A stretch of 64,000 bases of DNA from Sambucus nigra (GCA_949130495.1 OX422217.1:577574606-577638605); one strand, 5' to 3'. Numbered from the stretch's first letter, positions 10,047 to 21,537 are shown. Numbers and translations are program-made. The notes: generated by a model from the letters alone, not told the origin.

Positions 10047-10610
10047 CACAACTATATTTATTGGGAACCCAACTCATATCTTGAAAATATAGATAGAGTT
10101 CAATGAGGAACAAACAAGTTAAATTATAGTTATGGAACACTAGGAATTTTATACTAAAAGTTCCATTCCTATGTGCCTAGTGTTGGTTTTCTGCATGTTA
10201 GAGGATGAAGGTTACTTCTTAATAAATCATATAAGTGTGACTCGCAGAATCACTAAAGTTGATTTACCTATACGAGTGTCGAAAGTGTGGCCGCTTTCTA
10301 TGGAATCAAGACCGATCTTAAAGCGCTCGTGAAATCAGGATTAACACAAGGCCATAAAAATGCATGCTAGAAGAACACTTATAAACTCAGAAATCGATAT
10401 GTGTGATAGTTCTGGCTAGTCTCAAAAGGTCCTTGGTTCAAGATACGTTCACCACAACACCTTGATGAAGCTTTGAATTATTTTCACTATATGGAAGTTC
10501 AAGTTCGAAAGACACTTCTCATTTACGTACTAGATTTTAGCGACAATGCCAAAAGTTATTTATTGTCTTTTTGCTTTGTTCTCTTGTGTATATTGAAATT
10601 GGTGGGGGAA
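10047..10610 (+). other. Copia 3' noncoding region with polypurine tract
   Basis: Parallels 15568-16135 almost base for base. It ends in the purine tract GGTGGGGGAA (10601-10610) directly before the LTR, the plus-strand priming site for reverse transcription. No gene. Confidence 0.85.
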
Positions 10611-11597
10611 TGTTGGATAAATTACAATATTTATTGATATTTTATTTTTTAGTTGTTAATATTTTATTATATTATTTGTGTTTTATTTTAAACATAGTTT
10701 GGGTTTTAATTTAGAAGGTAGAAACATGAGCAAATGTGTGTGAAAGATATGAGAGTGCTCAAAATCCCATATTATCCCACATTGGAAGAATACTACAAAA
10801 AGTAGTGGTATATCAACTAAAGGACAACTAAGATTCTTAGTTGACAAGTCAAATAAGAGGCTATGATCCTACGCATCGCGGTGGTGCTTAAGCACCACCA
10901 ATCGCGACACGCGTAAGTACGACACGCGGCGAGCGAAAGGGTGATTGGGCGACTTAGGGTGCATTGCGCGCTTTGACACGCACTTCGCACGTGCGTATCG
11001 TCACTTAGATCATGGGAGCCTAAAGTTTTGACGAGGTAAAACAGATCAACGGTTGTGATTAAACGATCCGATCAAAGGGTTTAAAATTCGAAACAACTTG
11101 ATCTAAATCGTTAGATGAACTCGTAGTGTTTCGTGTAGAGGATGTCCATTCGCTTACGATGGGACGCCTAATCTGAACCGTTAGATTGCAGCTGTTCCAA
11201 ATAGGCACGATCCAACGGTTGCTGAGTCACTCCATGAAGAGCTGCGACTGTTGAAGAACAGTCACAGAAATGGCTATAAAAAGAGTTTCAGGCCTCTGTT
11301 TTGGACACCGAAAATTGCTAGTTTCTCCTCTCTCCGTCCTCTATACTTTGGCATTATCAAGTTACAAATTCAGAGTTTTCTCGATTTGATCAAACAGTAC
11401 ATAGTTTGAATCAAACAACTATTCATACACTGCATTGTATCCTGAAGGCAGATTTTATAAAACCCATAGTGTACTCGCCGTTCTGGTTCTGTCTCAACCG
11501 GATTGGGAGAAATTTTGCCTAAAAGAAAGCGTTCCAAGAACGTGCCTTGCACAAATTAATTAATATATTTCGTTCTTTCCATAAAAAAACTCCAACA
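10611..11597 (+). repeat. Copia LTR (left, shared by both tandem elements)
   Basis: Begins TGTTGGA and ends TCCAACA, a 7-base terminal inverted repeat of the TG...CA type. It aligns with 16136-17106 throughout; it is slightly longer owing to a short direct duplication near 10912-10930. At 10880-10899 lies the palindrome GGTGGTGCTTAAGCACCACC, also present in the other LTR. Immediately inside the element I see no standard initiator-Met primer site. Confidence 0.92.
11040..11300 (+). promoter_or_regulatory. LTR promoter: TATA box with clustered AACGG-type motifs
   Basis: GGCTATAAAAAGAG at about 11272 is a good TATA box. In the 235 bases upstream are CAACGGTT (11048), ATCGTTAGAT (about 11107), AACCGTTAGAT (11176) and CAACGGTT (11213). 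The same set is in the right LTR (TATA near 16784). AACGG cores are typical plant MYB sites, and TCCAACGGTT resembles the MSA element; binding is inference. Confidence 0.6.
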
Positions 11598-11636
11598 GTT
11601 TTAGGCAAAAAAATTTATTCTTATTACTCCACTCAA

Positions 11637-12470
11637 ATGGAAGGAACTGTGGCACAATCTATCCAAGTCATGACTCAAGACTTAATCCGACTCGACCATT
11701 TTGATGGAGGAAATTTCACTCGTTGGCAAGAGAAAGTTATGTTCTTCCTCACATCACTAAAACCTGCATACACACTCTAGATGATAACCTTGAACAAATT
11801 CTCGAGCGCACACACGAAGACACTGAAGAAATAAAACAAAAATGTGTGAAGAGGAAAGAAGACGAATTTATGTGTCGAGGACACATCCTCAATGCTTTGT
11901 CTTAAACTGTTTATAGCGCTCATCAAATGATTCCTACGGCAAAGGAATTATGGAAGGCTTTGGAGACAAAGTATCAAAACGAGGAAGCGAGCAACCGTAA
12001 GTTTATAATTTCAAACTATATGAATTTTAGAATGAGTAATGATAAATCTGTCGTTGCACAAGCCCATGAACTCCAACAAATTGTTGGTGACCTTAAAGCT
12101 GCTGGTATTAATCTTCAAGATGAATTTCAAGTAGGGGTGATTGTTTCAAAACTTCCATCCTCTTGGAATGGTTTTAAGAAGAAAATTAATCATGATGAAA
12201 GGACTTATATTGTGGAATCCCTTCTTCGTCACCTTCGTATTGAAGATGATACTCATATTCGAGAAAAGAAGGATGAACAAGGTGAGGGTCATTCAAAAGC
12301 TAATATGGTTGAGGATAAAAAATCCAAGATTAACAAAGACTCAAAATTTAAAGCAAAGAATGATTCAAAATTCAAGAACCAAGGTGCAAATAAGAAAAAT
12401 AAGGGAAAATGTTTCTTCTGTGACAAGCCGGGCCATTATTCTCGAGAATGTCGTCTTAAAAAAAAGGCAT
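11637..12470 (+). pseudogene. Copia gag (nucleocapsid) relic
   Basis: The ATG at 11637 lies 40 bases inside the LTR. MTQDLIRLDHFDGGNFTRWQ is the usual start of this gag type (LDHFDGxNFxRW). The frame stops at 11778; the match continues one frame over (DDNLEQILERT) to a second stop at 11903, then on from about 11906 as TAKELWKALETKYQ and the UBN2-like region. The CCHC zinc knuckle CFFCDKPGHYSREC is intact at 12410-12451 and is followed by Lys-rich sequence. The product would form the capsid and bind RNA. It is inactivated by one frameshift and one nonsense change. Confidence 0.88.
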
Positions 12471-12529
12471 TTAAGGAAAAACAAGGGTCGAAGGAAACCA
12501 ACAATGTTGAAGATCTTATTGCTACTGTT

Positions 12530-12886
12530 TGCGAAGAAAATTCAATTGATAATGAAAGTGGATGGTGGCTGGATACCGGCGCAACAGTCCACATATGCAA
12601 AGACCGCTCTTCATTCAAAACATATGAAGAAATTGATGGAAAAGAAGTGAAGATGGCAAATAATCTTCGCACCAATGTAGTTAGAAAAGGCACAGTGGAA
12701 TTGAAGCTAACTTCTAGAAAGACACTTACTCTAATTGATGTACTTGATGTACCTGATATGTGTAAAAATCTTGTGTCTGGGGACCTTCTCAATAAGAGAG
12801 GTTTCAAACTAGTGTATGAGTCTGATAAGTTTGTTTTGTCTAAGAATGGCCAATTTATTGGCAAGGGTACTCTTGTAACGGCATGA
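12530..12886 (+). pseudogene. Copia aspartic protease
   Basis: In the same frame as the gag zinc knuckle. WWLDTGATVHIC carries the catalytic DTGA (12572-12583). Further conserved cues are LIDVLDVPDMCKNLVSG and the NGQFIGKGTLV end. The frame ends at TGA 12884-12886, where a single-base shift separates it from integrase (which resumes at GMIKINV). It would cleave the Gag-Pol polyprotein. Confidence 0.88.
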
Positions 12887-13683
12887 TCAAAATTAATGTA
12901 ATCAATGATATTAGTTCTGCTTATATGGTTGAGTCTATTTCTTTATGGCATAGTAGATTAGGTCATGTGAATTATAGAAGTATAAAAAATATGACTAATC
13001 TCGACTTATTCTCGGATTGTAAATTTGATAACCTTTCTAAATGTGAAATTTGTGCTCAATCGAAGATAACTAGAAAATCGTTCAAATCTGTTGAGAGGAA
13101 ATCCGAAATGCTTGATATTATTCATAGTGATATATGTGATACGAAGAGTAATATGAATCGTGGTGGAAATAAATATTTCTTAACTTTCATTGATGATTAC
13201 TCTAAGTATGCATATACATATTTACTTAAAAGTAAAGATGAAGTTTTCGAGAAATTCCTAATTTTTATAGCAGAAGTTGAAACTCAACAAAATCGAAAAA
13301 TTAAAGTCCTACGATCCGATAGGGGTGGTGAATATTACCCGAGTGAGTTTATACAATTTTGTAATACTCATGGGATAATCCATCAAGTTACGGCGCCATA
13401 TACGCCACAACAAAATGGAACGACGGAAAGAAAAAATAGGACTTTAGTTGAAATGATAAATTCAATGTTAATCAGTTATGGTTTACCTTTGTCGATGTTG
13501 GGAGAAGCTGTTTTATCTGCATGTTATATTTTAAACAGAGTTCCATTGAAAACCAAGGATATTACACCATATGAATTATGGTTTAATCGTAAGCCTAATC
13601 TTAGACGTCTTAAAGTTTGGGGATGTCTTGCTTATGTAAGAAAACCCAAACCTAAAAGACCTAAACTAGGAAATAGGACTTAA
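12887..13683 (+). pseudogene. Copia integrase
   Basis: GAG_pre-integrase HHCC motif (LWHSRLGHVNYRS ... CEICAQSK), then the rve catalytic core with IHSDICD, FLTFIDDYSKYAYTY, RSDRGGEY and the glutamate in NGTTERKNRT, so the D-D-E triad is visible. It ends with the usual KVWGCLAYV segment before a TAA at 13681. The long stretch 12883-13683 is stop-free. Confidence 0.9.
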
Positions 13684-15006
13684 AAATGTATTTTTATTGG
13701 ATAATCTAGTAATAGTATGACTTATAGATTTTTAAACCTTTAAACTCAAGAAATCATTGAGTTGGAAGATGTGCAATTCTTTAAACATATAACAAAATTT
13801 AGTACTTTGAATCAAGGTTTAGAAAATAATAATCCGACTGTTGACTCCTCAAATTTAGAAGAAAATTCACAACCTATATCTTCTTCGGAAACAACGAATG
13901 ACGTTGAACCATGAAGGATTAAAAGACAAAGAACTGAAAAAACATTTGGGCCTGACTTTGTTATTTATTTAGTTGAAGGGGATTTAAATGAGACTAAGAA
14001 CAAAACTAAATTTGTTCTTAATGTAGAAGATGAACCGACCACATTTCATGAAGCGGTAACATCTAGGGATGCTGTCTTTTGGAAGGAAGCAATAAATGAT
14101 GAAATGAACTCAATTTTGTCAAATCAAACTTGGGTTATTTCCGATCTCCCCCCCGGGGCTAAACCTATTGGGTGCAAATGTATATTTAAAAGAAAATTAA
14201 ATCTGGATGGTTCTATAAATAAATTTAAGGCAAGACTAGTTGCTAAAGGCTATAAGAAAAAACATGGAATTGATTACTTTGATATATATGCTCTTGCTCG
14301 AATAACTTCCATTAGGATATTAATATCTCTTGCTTCTATTCACAATTTAGTTATTCATCAAATGGATGTTAAAACTGCATTTTTAAATGGTGATTTAGAA
14401 GAAAAGATTTACATGGAACAACCCGAAGGGGTTGTTTTGCCTGGCCAAGAAAAGAAAATGTGTAAATTGGTTAAATCTCTTTATGGCCTTAAACAAGCTC
14501 CTATGCAATGGCATGAGAAGTTTAATAATATTGTTATATCCCATGGATATAAAGTTAATGATGCCGATAAATGTATATATAGTAAATTTGAAAATGGTGT
14601 TGGTGTTATTATTTGCTTATATGTGGATGACATGTTAATATTTGGGTCTAATCTCAAATATGTTGAAGAAACCAAAAGTTTTCTTTCATCAAAATTTGAT
14701 ATGAAAGATCTTGGAGAAGCTGATGTGATTTTAGGAATCAAAATTTTGAGAAAGGATAATTCTTTAGCTTTATCTTTATCTCATTATATAGAAAAAGTTC
14801 TTAAAAGATATAATCATTTTGAACTTAATCCAGCTGCTACACCAGTGGATCCTAGCATCAAATTAATGAAAAATACTAGGCGTGCTATGGACCAACTTAA
14901 ACATGCTTGTATTATTGGGAGTCTAATGTATGACATGCATTGCACTAGACCAGACATTGCTTATCGAGTGAGTGTATTGTGTAGATTTACAAGTAATCCA
15001 GGATAA
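13684..15006 (+). pseudogene. Copia linker and reverse transcriptase
   Basis: The frame is the same as integrase but is interrupted by stops at 13702, 13741 and 13912 in the linker and at 15004 near the end. From 14020 it reads the RVT_2 domain: FHEAVTSRDAVFWKEA, NQTWVISDLPPGAKPIGCK, MDVKTAFLNGDLEE, LVKSLYGLKQAP, and an intact catalytic YVDD (about 14617-14636), then KFDMKDLGEADVILGI. The stop at 15004 falls where Gln is usual after SNPG. Confidence 0.9.
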
Positions 15007-15567
15007 GAGCACTTGAATGCAATTTCTAGGGTGCTTAGATACCTGAAGAGGACTTTGGATTATGACTTACATTATATAGGATATCCATCTGTTTTAGAAG
15101 AATATAGAGATTCAAGTTGGAACAATCTTGAATCAAAATCCAAGTCAACTACTGGTTGGATTTTTACGCTAGGAGGAGCAGCTATCTCTTGAGAATCCAA
15201 GAAACAAACATGTGTATCAGATTCAACAATGCAATCTGAATTTATAGCCCTAGCAGATGCATGTAAAGAAGCAGAATAGCTTAGAAATGTGTTGTATGAT
15301 ATTCCTTTATGGAAAAAGCCATCGCCTTCTATTACGATAAGTTGTGATAACCAAGCCACAATTTATAAAGTTTCGAACAAAACTTACAACGAAAAATCTC
15401 GACACATTAGTCTAAGGCATCAAATTATAAGAAAATTACTCAAGGAAGGAGTAATTACAGTCGACTATATTAAAACGAACAAGAATTTAGCAGATCCTCT
15501 GACTAAAGGTTTTGTTAGGGAGATGATATATATCACCTCAAAATGGAATAGGACTAAGGTCTATTAA
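15007..15567 (+). pseudogene. Copia RNase H
   Basis: Continues the RT frame: LNAISRVLRYLKRT, KSTTGWIFTLGGAAIS, a TGA at 15190 (expected Trp), SDSTMQSEFIALADACKEAE, a TAG at 15277 (expected Trp), HISLRHQIIRKLLKEG, KNLADPLTKGF. It ends at 15567. The 15277 stop hits the same Trp codon as the TGA at 9752 in the left copy, but by a different base change. Confidence 0.9.
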
Positions 15568-16135
15568 ATAACACAACTATATTTAATGGGAACCCAACTC
15601 ATATCTTGAAAATATAGATAGAGTTTAATGAGGTACAAACAAGTTAAATTATAGTTATGGAACACTAGGAATTTTATACAAAAAGTTCCATTCCTATGTG
15701 CCTAGTGTTGGTTTTCTGCATGTTAGAGGATGAAGGTTACTTCTTAATAAATCATATAAGTGTGACTCGCAGAATCACTAAAGTTGATTTACCTATACGA
15801 GTGTCGAAAGTGTGGCCGCTTTTTATGGAATCAAGACCGATCCTAAAGCGCTCGTGAAATCAGGATTAGCACAAGGCCATAAAAGTGCATGCTAGAAGAA
15901 CACTTATAAACTCAGAAATCGGTATGTGTGATAGTTTCGGCTGGTCTCAAAAGGTCCTTGGTTCAAGATACGTTCACCATAGCACCTTGATGAAGCTTTG
16001 AATTATTTTCACTATATGGAAGTTCAAATCCGAAAGACACTTCTCATTTACGTACTAGATTTTAGCGACAATGCCAAAAGTTATTTATTGTCTTTTTGCT
16101 TTGCTCTCTTGTGTATATTGAAATTGGTGGGGGAA
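15568..16135 (+). other. Copia 3' noncoding region and polypurine tract
   Basis: Noncoding spacer matching 10047-10610. The plus-strand primer tract GGTGGGGGAA at 16126-16135 abuts the LTR. Confidence 0.85.
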
Positions 16136-17106
16136 TGTTGGATAAATTACAATATTTATTGATATTTTATTTTTTAGTTGTTAATATTTTATTATATTAT
16201 ATGTGTTTTATTTTAAACATAGTTTGGGTTTTAATTTAGAAGGTAGAAACATGAGCAAATGGGTGTGAAAGATATGGGAGTGCTCAAAATCCCATATTGT
16301 CCCACATTGGAATAATACTACAAAAAGTAGTGGTATATTAACTAAAGGACAACTAAGATTCTTAGTTGACAAGTCAAATAAGAGGCTATGATCCTACGCA
16401 TCGCGGTGGTGCTTAAGCACCACCAATCGCGACACGCGGTGCGCGAAAGGGCGATTGAGCGACTTAGGGTGCATTGCGCGCTTTGACGCGCACTTTGCAC
16501 GTGCGCATCGTCGCTTGGACAGTGGGAGCCTAAAGTTTTGACGAGGTAAAACAGATCAACGGTTGTGATTAAACGATCCGATCAAAGGGTTTAAAATCCA
16601 AAATGACTTGATCTAAACCGTTAGATAAACTCATTGCGTTTCGAGTAGGGGATGTCCATTCGCTTACGATGGGACGCCTAATCTGAACCGTTAGATCGCA
16701 GTTGTTCCAAACAGGCACCATCCAACGGTTACTGAGTCGCTCCATGAAGAGCTATGACTGTTGAAGAACAGTCATAAAAATGGCTATAAAAAGAGTTCCA
16801 GGCCTCTGTTTTGGGCACCGAAAATTTCTAGTTTCTCCCCTCTCCGTCCTCTATACTTTGGCATTATCAAGTTACAAATTTAGAGTGTTCTCATTTTATT
16901 CAAACAGTACATAGTTTGAATCAAATAACTATTCATACACTGCATTGTATCCTGAAGGCAGATTCTATAAAGCCCATAGTGTACTCGCGGTTCTAGTTCT
17001 GTCTCAACCGGATTGGGAGAAATTTTGCCTAAAAAAAGCATTCCAAGAACCTTACTTGCAGAAATTAATTAATATATTTCGTTCTTTCCGTAACAAAACT
17101 CCAACA
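16136..17106 (+). repeat. Copia LTR (right)
   Basis: TGTTGGA to TCCAACA, with the same TATA box, AACGG-type motifs and 20-base palindrome (16405-16424) as the left LTR. Differences from the left LTR are scattered transitions plus one short indel, so the pair is similar but not young. Confidence 0.92.
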
Positions 17107-18433
17107 AGTTTGACCTCCACCCATCTTTTATTCAAAAAACAATCTACTACCGGAGTTGAAAATGATCTGTTGGCCGAAGGCATAGCCAGAAGTGAAAGTA
17201 TTGCGATTAGCAATAACGACTTGATTAGTGATCTTTCAAGAAAGGTTGCAATTTCTCGATTTGATCCTCACACCTCTTACCTCTCACCACCAATACTTTT
17301 ACAAAATGTATAAAATGGGAGAGAGTTGGATGGACAAGGATTGGGGAAATTAGGATTGATGTGAGAGATATAGACATAATAATGAAAAGAAGAGGGAAGG
17401 TGATACGTTCCTCTAAAAATCCGATTTGGGCGGATTCTTCCCCCAACTAAAGAAGAGATTTTGGCAGAATCGCCGTATATGAAATTAAGCACAATTTTGC
17501 AAAGAAATAGCCCACCTATTTCTCGAGAAAAGATAGAAAACATGCTCAATATGATTTGATTAAATAGTTGACCCAAGACGTCTCTTAAAAAGAAATGGGA
17601 GATATTGCAGAGAATGGTGATTAACTTTATGAATTAAAGATAACGAGAAAAATTGTGTGGACACCTTAAACATCGACCAACTTTAAATGCAATATTTCAT
17701 ATTATAGTTTAATATAGATACATATAAAGCGATACATTTGTATTATTTTGCATGAAGCCTTACAAATTTTTTTATAAATTTTAAAGTTGGTCGTGAGTGA
17801 CGAATGGTTGGTGATGCTTTCATGTAGAAAGCAATATACAAACACCACAAAATTTAAGCGTGCACACACATACACAAACGCACTTATATACATATATATT
17901 GGATTTGTTTAGCCAACATATTGGAGTAAAGTGTCATACCACAAGGCTAGGTTGGTTACTTGACTCATTATAAAGGGAACTTTTTTTCTAAATCCATTTT
18001 CTTGAAATTTAGAATTTTACTTCCTTTTGTCACTTAATATATTTCTTTTAGCATTTGATCTCATTATGAAGATTTGATCTATGTTGTAAACGCTGAAAAT
18101 ATTTATCATTAGGTGTGTTCGTTGGAACCGGTAAAATCGATAAATCGAACCAAGCTAGGTACATTATTTTGTTCTGAGTTTTTATATTGTTTATTTTTAT
18201 TTTGGTTCCAAAAAATAAAAGATTGATTTTTTTAATTTTTTTTCTGGTTTTAGTAACTCAACCAAACTGAAACATTGTAGAATCGTTATTACATCCTTAT
18301 AGATGTACTAGTCCTATGATAAAAATTAAACTCTAAATCATTTCACTTCATACAACATACAACCCTCCTTATCTCTCTAATAAGTTTATCATTCATTACT
18401 TATGTTTTGGAATTATTTGACCGCTTTTATAAG
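17107..18433. other. Flanking DNA between copia and Ogre-like elements; R2 duplicate at 17690-18360
   Basis: No recognisable gene. 17690-18360 is the partner of about 5590-7330: it shares ACATATAAAGCGATA, GATGCTTTCATGTAG and TTTGTTTAGCCAACAT. Where the partner carries two MITEs, this copy has only a short CA/TA tract (about 17862-17900), an approximate empty site. 17107-17300 directly after the LTR reads open for about 60 codons but has no family resemblance. Confidence 0.5.
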
Positions 18434-18983
18434 TGTGGCCACCCATTTCCTTCCTCCTCCTTCGGGGGGGGGGGGGGGGGGGGGGGTCAATGCTTGCCCG
18501 CGTTGTTGGAGGGAGAGAAGAAGAAGGTATCGCACCCTTTCTAGGGGCGCTTCGACCATCGGCGATGGGGGTGATGTAAAGAGATAGAGTCGCCAACCTA
18601 TTTTGCACAAAATAGGTAAAATAAATGTTGCCTCCTCAAGAGAATGACATCAAAGACATACTGATGCTTACGAAATTAATTAGTTCAGAGATTCGGGGAC
18701 TAATTTACGGAATGTGAAGGTGTTAGTACCCATTCTGCCCTTTTGGTCTCTCACGGGCATATGTTATTATTCTCCTTAACAACTCCGTGAAATGTGTGCT
18801 CGTGTATATATTAATGAAGAATGGTATTTCTCAACTCACGTCATGGAGAACGGTGGAGTGAGGTCATCAGTAGGAGTGTTCCCAAAAATAAAAATAAAAA
18901 ATTTAATGTGTGCGTTTGTTGGGTCACCGATTGTTTATAGAAATACGACGGTAAAAATTTGACAAAACGCGAGCATGAATCAC
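18434..18983 (-). repeat. Ogre-like LTR, 3' copy (visible homologous part)
   Basis: Starts TGTGGCC (plus-strand reading) like 36328. Shared blocks include TTTCCTTCCTCCTCCTTC, TCGCACCCTTTCTAG, CCTATTTTGCACAAAA, AATTAGTTCAGAG, GGTCTCT, TTTCTCAACTCACGTCAT and GTGTGCGTTTRTTGG. Contains a G22 homopolymer around 18465-18486 that is absent from the other copy. Its inner edge cannot be set because the 5' LTR is cut at 36907; the LTR probably extends beyond 18983. Confidence 0.75.
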
Positions 18984-19775
18984 AAATATAATGTATAGAA
19001 ATAATACATGAATAAAAATATGGAAGGAGTTCTCGAGTATAGAGTTTTGACTCGAGACGCCTACGTAGCCTAAAAAGGCATCAAAGTCCACATAGTTTGC
19101 ATGTAACACGAGGGTGGGATTTATCCCATAAATTCAACTGGGGATTTTATTTAGATGTGTGTATGTAAAAAAAAAGGATGTTTTGGTTTGGAAAAATATG
19201 GTGAGGAATCCTGTTTGGAATTTATGATCTAACCTTTTTTTATAGAAAATTTGGTATGTGCAATAATACTAATAAAAGGTGGGATATTTATATGTTTAGA
19301 ACTAACAAAGATGAAATGATAAAGTAAGAATTGTATAACTAATGCGACAATAGGGAAATTTAAAGTGAGAGAAGAATGTTTAGACCTTGTTTGGCAACTT
19401 GGAGGTTGATCTTGATTGTTGAAGAGTTTCCCTTGCAAGTGGATGGTGGTGGTAGGATGAAAGGAAAATGATTTTGCTAAATTGGGTCTGAAAGGGATGT
19501 AAATGGAATATGGAGGGGAGGTTCCAACAAGGAAACCACGCTGGATTTGAGAGAATGTTGCTAAGATCACTTAGAGGGATGTTTCTGAGGTGCCTTTTAA
19601 AGTGAGGTCATGCTCTCCTTATATATGGTCAAAGGGGTGCCGATTAACATTGTACTTGACCTGCCTATCAGCAGGCATTCCCAGACACACTTCTATAGGC
19701 AGGGAAATGGGTTTGCCATTCGGCAATCTCATGCGAATTTCTCAAACAATGGTCGTAAAACATAATCCATAAGTT
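18984..19775. other. LTR remainder or 3' untranslated region, no gene seen
   Basis: Includes a GACGCCTACGTAGCC segment of a kind seen in plant retroelement LTRs. A possible small MITE is framed by CCTTGTTTGG (about 19384) and CCAACAAGG (about 19543). Two TGCC-AT-GGCA-like palindromes lie near 19660 and 19712. No supported coding sequence. Confidence 0.4.
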
Positions 19776-20560
19776 CAAATTGTGCACGGGGCATACCATT
19801 GGAAAGGGTATTCAGAGACTTTTAAGAATCCATTAGGCCGATCCTAGGTTCGGTAGTTGACTGCTATCAAACGGGCTCAAAAGCGCTCGATAACCTTTTG
19901 GATAAGAGATTTATGGAGGAAAAAGGATCGTTCTCCCGAATCATAAGGAAAATTTCCACATGGGATGGACCGTTAGAAAGGGTATTTATAGCCCTTTGAA
20001 GATTCATTCAGTTTTGTTTGGTTCGAAGAGTTGACCTTGGTCAAACGGAGCCCGAAAGTTCCTAGTGACCCTTCAGAGTAAAATGGATTGTTCATCTTTA
20101 TCGTAAGGCTGATTTGCGCACAGGGTGGACAATTGGAAAGGGTTTTATAGCCCTTTGAATATTCATTCAGTCTCAATCGAGCTGAAGAGTTGATAGGAGT
20201 CAAATGGAGCCATGTTGCCTCCGGTTCAATTTTGAGGGAAAAATAAACCGTTCGTCCGAACCGTAAGGCTAATTTGTGTATGGGGTAGACCATTCGTAAG
20301 GGGATTCAGATACCTTCAAAGATTTATTGAGCTTTGGATCAGGCGAGGAAGTTGATTGAGGTCAAAATGGGGTCTGAGAGTGCCCGGTAGACTTCAGATC
20401 AAGTTTTGATAATAAAATAGACCATTCATCCATGCTGTAAGGCCGATTTGTGCACGGGATAGATCATTGGAAAGGGAATTCAGAGCCCTTCGAAGATTTA
20501 TTGAGATTTTATTCAAATGAGAAAGTTGACCCAAGTCAACGAGGCTCGAGGGCACCCGAT
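19776..20560. repeat. Tandem array, about 160-177-bp units, about five copies
   Basis: A recurring core TTGTGCACGGG...CCATTGGAAAGGG...TTCAGAGCCC starts near 19778, 19953, 20112, 20273 and 20450. Between cores are GTTGACC-type and 'gtcaaa-gg-gc-c' blocks. Units are diverged. On the minus strand an ORF crosses it (20293-19973) with the repeated peptide NSS-x-LNE-x-SKGYK, which is the repeat translated. The position, between integrase and 3' LTR, is where Tat/Ogre elements often carry tandem repeats. Confidence 0.8.
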
Positions 20561-20734
20561 GGTATCTAGATGGATACCTAGGAGTATGACCTAAGTATCC
20601 ATCGTAAAGTGCTAGGGACTTAAGGAGAGTCTTAAGGGGGTCCTAGAATATGGTGGCTATAGATCCCCTCGGGGGGTGAGATTGGAACAAGTGAAAGCCC
20701 TCAAATAGACATCACATGGATATTTGAGATATAG

Positions 20735-21537
20735 GTCAATTCTGAGAACCTAAAGGGATGAGGATGGCCGGTTCAAAGGGGAGAGATCTCGATTATGAGG
20801 ACCTAAGGTAATGATGGGTATTATCGATTATGTGGGTCAAGGTTAATTCTAAGGAACTAAAGTTGTAGAGATCGATTCTATTGGTCGAAGTCAATTATGA
20901 GAACCTAAAGTTGTAGAGTCCGATTCTATGGGTCAAGGTAAATTTTGAGGACCTAAAGTGATAACGACCAATTCTGAGGGTTGATGTCAATTTTTACCTA
21001 AAGTGATGACGACCAATTCTAAGGTCCGAGGTTAATTCTGAGGACCTAAAGTTGGACGACTGATTCTGCAAGAAGAGGTTAATTTTTACGACGTAAAGTT
21101 CTGATGATAGATTTTAAGGGCCGAGGTCAATTCTGAGGACCAAAAGTGGTGACGACCGATTCTGAGGGTCGAGGTCGATTCTACGGACCTAAAGTTGTGA
21201 CAATCGATTTTGAGAGCCGACGTCAATTATGAGGACCTAAAGTTGTGAAGACCGATTCTAAGGGTCGAGGTCAATTTCAAGGACCTAAATTTATTCAGAC
21301 CAATTCTGAGGGCCAAGGTTAATTCTAAGGACCTGAGGTTTGGATGATTGATTCTACAGGTCGAGGTCAATTCTTAAAACCTAAAGTGATGACTACAGAT
21401 TCTAAGGGCCAAAGTCAATTCTAAGGACCTGAAGTTGAGAGGACCGATTCTGAGGGTCGAGGTCAATTCTGAGGACCTAAAGTTGAGGGGACTGATTTTG
21501 AGGGTATAGGTCAATTCTGAAGATCTAAAGTTGTAAC
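20735..21537. repeat. Tandem array, 48-bp units, about 16-17 copies
   Basis: The consensus unit runs through TCAATTCTGAGGACCTAAAG, a variable TTGTGACGACC segment and GATTCTGAGGGTCGAGG. Unit starts fall every 48 bases, with a few short units (for example near 20990). Both strands lack a consistent ORF. It adjoins the 165-bp array. Confidence 0.88.

Larger units (their letters stand above)
10611..17106 (+). mobile_element. Complete-length Ty1/copia retrotransposon, decayed
   Basis: LTR 10611-11597, a gag-pol relic in the copia domain order (gag, protease, integrase, RT, RNase H), polypurine tract, LTR 16136-17106. Domain order and the gag/RT motifs resemble the TNT1-94-like group; I do not assign a lineage. 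A target duplication cannot be tested because the left LTR is preceded by another copy of the element rather than host DNA. Several stops and two frameshifts make it non-autonomous. Confidence 0.9.

Noticed and set aside
12141..12864. Long ORFs in other frames over copia gag and protease
   Set aside because: Shadows of the gag-protease frame, which carries the zinc knuckle and DTGA motif.
17107..17310. Open reading after the copia LTR
   Set aside because: No homology to gag or any known family, short, and ends at an ordinary stop.
19384..19543. Small MITE with CCTTGTTTGG/CCAACAAGG ends
   Set aside because: The inverted repeat is short and imperfect and no target duplication is visible; mentioned only as a possibility.
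20735..21537. CRISPR-like array
   Set aside because: Repeats are contiguous 48-base units without unique spacers of constant length, in plant retroelement DNA; an ordinary minisatellite.
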